10,915 nucleotides of DNA, from assembly GCA_020859725.1 (NCBI GenBank), contig JAJBVR010000069.1, positions 1 to 10,915 on the forward strand. Reading direction: 5' to 3'. The notes under the pieces are model-generated. The model did no database searches and was not told where the DNA came from. It worked only from the letters and a program-made list of their open reading frames with translations. Positions 5,547 to 10,915 of the stretch are shown here, piece after piece; within the stretch, counting starts at the first letter, position 1; every line of letters starts with the position of its first letter. Both the position numbers and the translations under genes were made by a program. Origin of the DNA: Clostridiales bacterium. Its GTDB lineage: Bacteria > Bacillota > Clostridia > Oscillospirales > Acutalibacteraceae.

Positions 5547-8500
5547 AGTTCCCTTTTCGCTTCTCATATTGTTTATATCCACAAGCTCCGTGTTGGTTTC
5601 CCTGTATCTGCTTGCGATTATGTCGGCAAGTGCGTTGGCGGTGTCAAGCGATGTAAGAGTTGCTATTCCAAGCTGATTTGCTCTGTTAAACAGCTTTATG
5701 TAATCCTCAATGCTTTTTTTATCACTTTTTCCGGTATAAACAATGTAATTCAGAACATCGCTTTCCACAAGCTCCATAATTGAATTGTCTTCGTGAAGCT
5801 TATTAACGGTTTCAACCTCAATGCCAAGGCTTTCTATTGCCTTTGCCGTTTCAGGGGTAGCCCAGATTTGAATGCCAAGGTCATCAAGCTTTTTTGCAAG
5901 TGAAACAATTTCAAATCTATCCTGCTTAGTAACAGTTATCAGAACACCCCGCTTTTCTTTTTTGCTGAAATCAATTTTAAAGCCGGCGGAGACAAGTCCT
6001 TTAAATAATGCTTCTTTAAGATTTTTTCCAACGCCCAAAACCTCTCCCGTTGATTTCATTTCGGGACCGAGCTGGCTGTTAACGTCATTAAGTTTTTCAA
6101 AGCTGAAAACGGGTACTTTAACAGCATAGTACGGAGGCGTTTTATAAAGACCGGTTCCGTATCCTAAGTCGGCAAGTTTTGCTCCCACCATTATTTTTGA
6201 CGCAAGCTCAACCATATGAACTCCTGTTACCTTGCTTATATATGGTATTGTGCGTGAGGCTCTTGGATTTACTTCTATAACATACAGCTCATTCTGATAG
6301 GTGAGATACTGAATGTTAACAAGCCCTTTTGTTCCCAGTGAAAGCGCCAGCTTTTTAGATACATCGCATATTTTGTGAAGCATTTTATCCTGAATGTTAT
6401 ACGGCGGATAAACTGCTATTGAATCCCCGCTGTGTACTCCCGCGCGTTCAATATGCTCCATAATCCCCGGTATAAGCACATCTTTTCCGTCCGATATGCA
6501 GTCCACTTCAAGCTCAGTGCCCATCATATATTTGTCAACAAGAACGGGATTTTCAATTCCCTGCGCCAAAATTATTTCCATATATCGGCGCACATCATCA
6601 TCGGTATACGCTATGGTCATATTTTGACCGCCTATAACATAGCTTGGCCGTAATAAAACGGGATAGCCAAGCTCATTACCCGTGTTAAGCGCTCCTTCAA
6701 GTGATGTAACTGATGTACCTTTCGGTCTGAAAATGCCAAACTTTTCAAGCAGCTTATCAAATTTATCTCTGTCCTCCGCAGTGTCTATTCCCTCGGCAGA
6801 GGTTCCTAAAATCTTAATGCCGTTTTTATCCAGAAATTTGGTAAGCTTAATTGCCGTTTGTCCGCCGAAAGCAACAACCACGCCTGCCGGCTTTTCCACC
6901 TTAATAACATTCATAACATCTTCAGGTGTTAAAGGTTCAAAATAAAGTCTGTCGCCCGTGTCAAAATCCGTTGAAACAGTTTCCGGATTATTGTTTATTA
7001 ATATAACCTCGTATCCAAGCTCCTTTAATGTCCAAACACAGTGCACACATGAATAGTCAAATTCAATGCCCTGGCCGATTCTGATTGGCCCTGAGCCCAA
7101 AACGATTATTCTTTCTTTTCCGCTTCTTTTAATTTCTCTGCTTTCGCAAACATCATCATAGGATGAATAAAAATACGGAGTTTCGGCGGCAAATTCAGCG
7201 GCGCACGTATCAACCATTTTATATACTGCATTTTTATGAAACGCAAGCGGACTTTTGCTTATTCTTTCTATTGCGCTGTCCGTGTATCCCAGCTTTTTGC
7301 CCTTTATATACATTTCAAGGCTCACAGCAGTGTTTTCAATATTCTTTTCATAATCTGCAAGATTTTTAAGCTTATACAAAAACCACTCGTCTATCATGGT
7401 TATTTTATGTATTTCCTCAACGGGCACATCATTTTTCAACGCTCTGAAAACAGAAAATAAGCGCAAATCATCCTGATTATTAAGTGCGTCTGTTATATCT
7501 GTTTTTTCAACAGCCTTGTTGTTCAGTGTGTCAAGACCGATTTCCGCGCCGCGCACCGCTTTCATTACAGCGGTTTCAAAAGACGGCGCTATGCTCATAA
7601 CCTCGCCGGTGGCTTTCATTTGCGTTCCGAGTTTTCTGGATGCGTTAACAAATTTATCAAACGGCCATTTCGGAACTTTTACAACAACATAGTCAAGCGC
7701 CGGTTCAAAGCACGCGCAGGTTTTTTCCGTTATATCGTTTCTTATTTCATCAAGCGTATATCCAAGAGCAATTTTGGCGGTAACCTTTGCAATTGGGTAT
7801 CCCGTTGCTTTTGAGGCAAGCGCGGACGAACGGGAAACACGCGGATTAACTTCAATAACACTGTATTCAAAGCTTTCGGGATTGAGCGCAAATTGGCAGT
7901 TGCAGCCTCCCTCTATTCCGAGTTCAGTGATAATATCAAGTGAAGCCGTGCGAAGCATTTGATATTCTTTATCTGCAAGAGTTACAGCGGGCGCGATAAC
8001 GATACTGTCTCCGGTATGAACTCCTACAGGGTCAAAATTTTCCATAGAACAAATCGCTATAACATTTCCGGCGCCGTCTCTCATAACTTCAAATTCAATT
8101 TCTTTCCAGCCCGCGATGTATCTTTCAACAAGCACCTGGGTTATAGGACTCAGCATAAGCCCGCGTTTAGCGGTTCCAATAAGCTCAGCCTCATTATATG
8201 CTACTCCGCCGCCTGCACCGCCGAGTGTAAAAGCAGGCCTTATTATAACAGGATAGCCTATTTCCCGGGCAATTTCCTTTGCTCTTTCAATGGTGGTAGC
8301 AATATCGCTCGGAACAACGGGCTGACCGATTTTCATCATAGTTTCACGGAAAAGCTGTCTGTCCTCCGCTTTATCTATAGCCTCGGCATTTGTACCTAAA
8401 AGCCGAACTCCCATTTTGTCCAAATATCCGTCTGCCGCAAGCTGCATAGATATTGTAAGACCGGTTTGACCTCCCAATCCGCCCAAAATGCTGTCGGGTT

Positions 8501-8744
8501 TTTCTTTTTCTATAATTCTTTTAACAGTTGTTGCCGTAAGCGGTTCAAGGTAAATTTTGTCTGCAAGCGCGCTGTCCGTCATAATGGTGGCGGGGTTGGA
8601 ATTAACCAAAACAACTTCTATGCCTTCATCTTTAAGCACGCGGCAGGCCTGTGCGCCGGCGTAGTCAAATTCCGCCGCCTGGCCTATTACTATGGGGCCT
8701 GAACCTATTACCAAAACCTTTTTTATATTTTTATTAAGAGGCAT
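4713..8744 (-). CDS. carB-dapF: carbamoyl-phosphate synthase large subunit fused to diaminopimelate epimerase
   Basis: A single 1343-residue frame. Residues 1 to about 1062 are a complete CarB, which uses ammonia from CarA, bicarbonate and two ATP to make carbamoyl phosphate. Its N-terminal half has VIGSGPIVIGQ (12-22), GGLGGQTGL (88-96), an ATP-grasp core (GGAGGG at 175-180, EVNPRVSRSS at 298-307) and an oligomerisation region (about 400-540). Its second half repeats this (VLGSGPIRIGQ 548-558, AFGGQTAIKL 625-634, EVNPRASRT 824-832). An MGS-like regulatory domain follows (about 932-1045), then a short tail ELVDINNMR (1053-1061). From residue 1067 the sequence is DapF, which interconverts LL- and meso-diaminopimelate (KFSKMQG 1068-1074, GIGGDGI 1105-1111, NIDGSEGKMAGN 1128-1139, GNPHCV 1225-1230, ERGNGETLACGTGAC 1277-1291). 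Usual lengths are about 1060 and 275. Ala1137 replaces the expected first catalytic Cys; Cys1286 is the second. The ATG at 8744 overlaps the carA stop by one base and has GGAAGG 9 bases upstream. The fusion is read directly; activity of the DapF half is uncertain. Confidence 0.93.
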   Translation of the reverse strand: MPLNKNIKKVLVIGSGPIVIGQAAEFDYAGAQACRVLKDEGIEVVLVNSNPATIMTDSALADKIYLEPLTATTVKRIIEKEKPDSILGGLGGQTGLTISMQLAADGYLDKMGVRLLGTNAEAIDKAEDRQLFRETMMKIGQPVVPSDIATTIERAKEIAREIGYPVIIRPAFTLGGAGGGVAYNEAELIGTAKRGLMLSPITQVLVERYIAGWKEIEFEVMRDGAGNVIAICSMENFDPVGVHTGDSIVIAPAVTLADKEYQMLRTASLDIITELGIEGGCNCQFALNPESFEYSVIEVNPRVSRSSALASKATGYPIAKVTAKIALGYTLDEIRNDITEKTCACFEPALDYVVVKVPKWPFDKFVNASRKLGTQMKATGEVMSIAPSFETAVMKAVRGAEIGLDTLNNKAVEKTDITDALNNQDDLRLFSVFRALKNDVPVEEIHKITMIDEWFLYKLKNLADYEKNIENTAVSLEMYIKGKKLGYTDSAIERISKSPLAFHKNAVYKMVDTCAAEFAAETPYFYSSYDDVCESREIKRSGKERIIVLGSGPIRIGQGIEFDYSCVHCVWTLKELGYEVILINNNPETVSTDFDTGDRLYFEPLTPEDVMNVIKVEKPAGVVVAFGGQTAIKLTKFLDKNGIKILGTSAEGIDTAEDRDKFDKLLEKFGIFRPKGTSVTSLEGALNTGNELGYPVLLRPSYVIGGQNMTIAYTDDDVRRYMEIILAQGIENPVLVDKYMMGTELEVDCISDGKDVLIPGIMEHIERAGVHSGDSIAVYPPYNIQDKMLHKICDVSKKLALSLGTKGLVNIQYLTYQNELYVIEVNPRASRTIPYISKVTGVHMVELASKIMVGAKLADLGYGTGLYKTPPYYAVKVPVFSFEKLNDVNSQLGPEMKSTGEVLGVGKNLKEALFKGLVSAGFKIDFSKKEKRGVLITVTKQDRFEIVSLAKKLDDLGIQIWATPETAKAIESLGIEVETVNKLHEDNSIMELVESDVLNYIVYTGKSDKKSIEDYIKLFNRANQLGIATLTSLDTANALADIIASRYRETNTELVDINNMRSEKGTLKFSKMQGTSDDYIFFNNQCQIITCPESFAIEFTDRHKGIGGDGIVLIENSEIADAKMRIFNIDGSEGKMAGNSIRCIGKYLYDNNIIKKETMSIETASGVKKLQLFTRNEKVSSVTVSMGKAILSPNEIPALLSGNSVIGKSVKIADGEYKITCLSMGNPHCVVFVENVDKVEIEKIGPKFENAEIFPERINTEFVRVVNSRTLKMRVWERGNGETLACGTGACAAVAAAVENGFCARGEDITVKLRGGDLIVNYTDDEVLLTGDCNLVFTGEIEY
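5544..5557 (-). other. possible relic ribosome binding site at the CarB-DapF joint
   Basis: On the coding strand AAAAGGG (5557-5551) is followed after 4 bases by codon 1067 (5546-5544). DapF proteins usually begin M-K-F-x-K-M-Q-G, and here codons 1067-1074 read L-K-F-S-K-M-Q-G, so the SD-like run stands exactly where a dapF ribosome binding site would be, but the start codon is TTA, which is not a usual initiator. This suggests that a separate dapF once began here and was joined by loss of the carB stop and of the start codon. An A/G-rich run can also arise by chance from Glu-Lys-Gly codons. Confidence 0.4.
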
Positions 8745-9832
8745 CAGCTTTTACCTTCCATCATTTTAATAAATTTGTCAAACAAAAATCTTGTATCGTG
8801 CGGACCGCTGCATGCTTCGGGATGAAACTGAACGGAAAATGCGTTTTTATCCGGGTAGTCAATTCCCTCATTGGTGCCGTCATTTGCGTTGGAATAGCTT
8901 ATAACGCCGCCGCATTTTTCCGCTTCGTCATTTAAAACGGCATAGCCATGATTTTGTGAGGAAATATAAGTTCTTCCCGTTTTCAAATCTTTAACGGGCT
9001 GGTTAACGCCTCTGTGCCCGTATTTAAGCTTCTCCGTTTTTGCCCCCATTGCAAGCGCAAGAAGCTGATGACCAAGGCAAATGCCGAATATCGGCTTTTT
9101 GCCTATAAGCTTTTTTAATTCACTTATGCATTCCTCATTTTCCTGAGGATTTCCGGGACCGTTGGAAAGCATAATTCCGTCAGGATTAAGGCGTAAAATG
9201 TCATCGGTTTTTGTATTGTAAGGCATTACCGCAACATTGCACCCTCTTTTTGTAAGCTCGCGCACTATATTGTTTTTTTTGCCGTAATCCAGCAGCACAA
9301 CATTAAATTCAGGATTTTCGGCCGCAGCGGGGAAGGGGCGCGCGCAGGATACGGATTTAACAGCGTCTTTAATTACATAGCTTTCGGTTGCCTCTTTGTT
9401 AAAGTTTCGCGGATCGGAACATATAAAAGCGTTCATAACTCCGTTTTCTCTTATGATTTTTGTTATTTCCCTTGTATCCACATCATAGACACCGGGTATC
9501 CCGTTATTTTTAAGAAAATCATCAAGGCTTTTATCACACCTGAAATTAGACGGCTTGTCGCATTTTTCCCTAACAATATACGCTCGCACAAAGCTTTTTT
9601 CGCTTTCGGCATCTTCCTCAATAAAGCCGTAATTACCTATTAACGGAAAGGTTTGCAAAACAATTTGTCCGAAATAGCTTGGGTCTGTAAGAGTTTCAAT
9701 ATATCCGCACATTCCCGTTGTAAATACCAGTTCGCCTGTTACATCTCCGCTTGCGCCGAAACGTTTTCCTTCAAAAATATGGCCGTCGGCAAGGCAGATA
9801 TATACTTTTTCATCATTCATATCAGTTTCCAT
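8744..9832 (-). CDS. carA: carbamoyl-phosphate synthase small subunit (glutaminase)
   Basis: The glutamine amidotransferase subunit that splits glutamine and feeds ammonia to CarB. With the start chosen here it has 362 residues (E. coli CarA has 382). The N-terminal CPSase domain carries the LADGHIFEG opening and the FTTGMCGYIETLTDPSY stretch. The C-terminal class I amidotransferase domain has LSNGPGNP, the nucleophile elbow GICLGHQ (Cys252), SSQNHGYAV, and FHPEA with His337 and Glu339, so the triad is intact. Three in-frame starts are possible: TTG 9871, ATG 9832 and ATG 9820. I chose 9832 because GGAAAG lies a few bases upstream and it leaves a short N-terminus before the conserved strand; 9820 is nearly as good, and TTG 9871 would add a 13-residue tail coded partly by the dyad region upstream. 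The stop overlaps the carB ATG by one base, pointing to translational coupling and equal subunit production. Confidence 0.93.
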   Translation of the reverse strand: METDMNDEKVYICLADGHIFEGKRFGASGDVTGELVFTTGMCGYIETLTDPSYFGQIVLQTFPLIGNYGFIEEDAESEKSFVRAYIVREKCDKPSNFRCDKSLDDFLKNNGIPGVYDVDTREITKIIRENGVMNAFICSDPRNFNKEATESYVIKDAVKSVSCARPFPAAAENPEFNVVLLDYGKKNNIVRELTKRGCNVAVMPYNTKTDDILRLNPDGIMLSNGPGNPQENEECISELKKLIGKKPIFGICLGHQLLALAMGAKTEKLKYGHRGVNQPVKDLKTGRTYISSQNHGYAVLNDEAEKCGGVISYSNANDGTNEGIDYPDKNAFSVQFHPEACSGPHDTRFLFDKFIKMMEGKS

Positions 9833-9864
9833 AAGCTTTCCGGCTGCAATAAATTTATTAAAAG

Positions 9865-9935
9865 TACTCAATACGCCTTGCCGCAGCCTTACAAGGAGTA
9901 AAACGGAAATTTGTGCGTCTCAAAATGGAATTGAG
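9865..9935 (-). other. argF-carA intergenic region with two inverted repeats
   Basis: The argF-carA gap is the longest within the operon (117 bases to the chosen carA start). It holds two small dyads. In plus-strand terms, CTCAA (9919-9923) pairs with TTGAG (9931-9935) across 7 bases. CCTTG (9876-9880) pairs with CAAGG (9892-9896) across 11 bases, flanked by an outer TACT (9865-9868) / AGTA (9897-9900) pair with a bulge. Neither is followed by a T-run on the transcribed strand, so they do not look like terminators. They could protect or process the mRNA, tune carA translation, or be a copy of a short dispersed repeat. No other copy is in the window. Confidence 0.4.
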
Positions 9936-9949
9936 GGCAGTATTATTAA

Positions 9950-10852
9950 TTATCCTAAAAGTTTAACTAAAACAGCTTTCTGAGCATGAAGTCTGTTTTC
10001 TGCCTCGTCAAAAATCTCATCGGCATGTTCTTCAAAAACCTTTGCCGTTATTTCTTCTTCTCTGTGCGCGGGCAGGCAGTGAAGCACCATAGCGTCATTT
10101 TTGGCAGCCGCCATAACAGAATCGTTAATCTGATAATTTTTAAATATTTTGTCTCTTTCGGCTTTTTCATCCTCCTGCCCCATAGAAGCCCAAACATCCG
10201 TGTAAAGAATATCAGCATTTTCCGCGCAGGCTGCAATATCGGGTGAACAGGTGAATTTGCCGTTTTCCGTCGCCCATTTCATAATTTCTTCATCAGGTGT
10301 GTAGCCGTTCGGGCAGGCAACGGCGCATTCCATTCCAACCTTTACAGCGCCAACAATAAGGCTGTTTGCCATATTGTTGCCATCGCCTATAAAGCAGAAC
10401 TTAAGCCCGTCAAATGTGTTTTTGTGCTCTCTGATTGTCATAAGGTCTGCAAGCACCTGGCAGGGATGGCAGTAATCCGTAAGTCCGTTTATAATCGGTA
10501 TAGAGCCGTATTTCGCCAAATCCTCAACCTCTTTCTGCTCAAATGTTCTTATCATAATTCCATCAATATATCGGGATAAAACACGTGCCGTGTCCTCAAT
10601 AGGTTCGCCTCTGCCGATTTGAAGATCCCTGTTTGAGAGAAAAAGAGCCTGGCCCCCAAGCTGATACATTCCCGTTTCAAATGAAATACGTGTTCTTGTG
10701 GAACTTTTCTGGAATATCATTCCAAGTGTTTTTCCCTTAAGATGATGATGCTCTATTCCGTGGTGAGTTTCATATTTAAGCTGATCCGCAAGATTCAGTA
10801 TATCAAGAATTTCACCTTTTGATAAATCTGCTAATTTTAATAAATGCTTCAT
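9950..10852 (-). CDS. argF: ornithine carbamoyltransferase
   Basis: Makes citrulline from ornithine and carbamoyl phosphate in the cytoplasm, the sixth step of arginine synthesis. At 300 residues it is slightly shorter than the 305-335 usual for the family, with all core motifs. The carbamoyl-phosphate loop is SSTRTR (50-55) followed by ISFE, and the second carbamoyl-phosphate motif is HPCQ (129-132). The ornithine-side motifs are FIGDGNNMANS (154-164) and DVWASMGQE (219-227), with the catalytic-Cys loop HCLPAHR (258-264) and a late Arg287. The D-x-x-SMG loop marks an ornithine rather than an aspartate or putrescine enzyme. The ATG at 10852 overlaps the stop of the upstream gene (ATGA), with GAGG about 10 bases before it. 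Downstream carAB supplies its substrate, which supports an anabolic role over arginine-deiminase catabolism (arcB). Confidence 0.95.
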   Translation of the reverse strand: MKHLLKLADLSKGEILDILNLADQLKYETHHGIEHHHLKGKTLGMIFQKSSTRTRISFETGMYQLGGQALFLSNRDLQIGRGEPIEDTARVLSRYIDGIMIRTFEQKEVEDLAKYGSIPIINGLTDYCHPCQVLADLMTIREHKNTFDGLKFCFIGDGNNMANSLIVGAVKVGMECAVACPNGYTPDEEIMKWATENGKFTCSPDIAACAENADILYTDVWASMGQEDEKAERDKIFKNYQINDSVMAAAKNDAMVLHCLPAHREEEITAKVFEEHADEIFDEAENRLHAQKAVLVKLLG

Positions 10853-10915
10853 TTTTCAATAACCTCTTTCAGTATATTTAAGCCTTTGTTTATTTCTTCA
10901 AATCCGATATTAAGT
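10849..10915 (-). CDS. argD: C-terminal tail of a probable acetylornithine aminotransferase (N-terminus outside window)
   Basis: Only the last 21 codons and the TGA stop (10851-10849) are visible, reading LNIGFEEINKGLNILKEVIE plus a final Lys. An I-x-(F/Y)-EEI-x-x-GL-x-IL-x-x-(V/I) tail is typical of class III pyridoxal-phosphate aminotransferases such as ArgD, and argD directly before argF or carAB is common in Bacillota arginine operons. The stop overlaps the argF start by three bases (ATGA), so the two genes are probably translationally coupled. The name rests on a short tail and on context; another aminotransferase is possible. Confidence 0.5.
   Translation of the reverse strand, partial: LNIGFEEINKGLNILKEVIEK

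Noticed and set aside
5544..5567. Annotating dapF as a separate gene with its own start
   Set aside because: The frame is continuous with CarB, codon 1067 is TTA, and ATG 5567 (codon 1060) lacks a good SD and lies in the natural CarB tail. Internal initiation remains only a possibility.
7959..8399. A 146-codon open frame on the plus strand opposite carB
   Set aside because: It is antisense to a strongly conserved ATP-grasp region, has no SD, and its product has no recognisable motifs; it is a shadow of carB codon bias.
9820..9871. TTG at 9871 as the carA start
   Set aside because: It adds 13 residues with no counterpart in CarA N-termini as I know them and lies in the spacer dyad; ATG 9832 (or 9820) fits family length and SD placement better.
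9930..9975. A promoter for carA at the end of argF (AATAAT-like -10)
   Set aside because: The matching -35 (TTAGTT) is poor and A/T-rich sequence gives such matches by chance; carA is more simply read from the upstream arg promoter.
1..10915. CRISPR arrays, tRNA or rRNA genes, transposons, ArgR boxes, riboswitches
   Set aside because: I looked for spaced direct repeats, cloverleaf ends, terminal inverted repeats with transposase and conserved leader folds and found none I could support.

Overview
The window looks like a chromosomal segment of an anaerobic Gram-positive Bacillota, probably a gut-type Clostridia (Oscillospiraceae or a relative). The pointers are strong Shine-Dalgarno (SD) sites, sigma-A-type promoters with 17-bp spacers, A/T-rich intergenic DNA, a BMP-type lipoprotein, a GH43-like glycosidase and an arginine operon of the argD-argF-carA-carB kind. 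This assignment is inference from gene content, not from a database search. Coding density is high. No gap between genes exceeds about 130 bases, and I see no rRNA, tRNA, CRISPR array, transposase or phage gene.

Left part (1-3868). A purine nucleoside phosphorylase gene runs leftward and leaves the window just before its stop. Its promoter stands back to back with the promoter of a rightward gene for a BMP/PnrA-type lipoprotein, so the two genes are divergent. BMP lipoproteins include purine-nucleoside receptors, and the pairing suggests nucleoside capture and phosphorolysis. The BMP domain is unusual: about 230 residues holding three InlB-B/bacterial-repeat-like modules interrupt it. An intrinsic hairpin terminator follows, and the SD of the next rightward gene starts two bases after its T-run. 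That gene encodes a GH43-like five-bladed propeller glycosidase without a signal peptide. A strong GC-rich hairpin that can act in both directions closes the rightward cluster and the leftward operon that meets it.

Right part (3870-10915, all leftward). Reading with transcription, the order is the tail of a probable argD, then argF, carA, a carB-dapF fusion gene, and a Cof-type HAD phosphatase. argD/argF overlap by 3 bases and carA/carB by 1 base. The fusion and the HAD gene are 24 bases apart. This looks like one arginine transcription unit: carAB makes carbamoyl phosphate and argF uses it on ornithine to give citrulline. A diaminopimelate epimerase (lysine and peptidoglycan pathway) is attached in frame to the C-terminus of CarB.

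The main point of interest is this 1343-residue CarB-DapF polypeptide. Both halves look full length and there is almost no linker. A well-placed SD-like AAAAGGG lies just before the codon where DapF would normally start, but that codon is now TTA. In the epimerase half, Ala1137 stands where the first catalytic cysteine of DapF is expected, while the second (Cys1286) is present. Whether this half still epimerises DAP is the most useful open question in the window.
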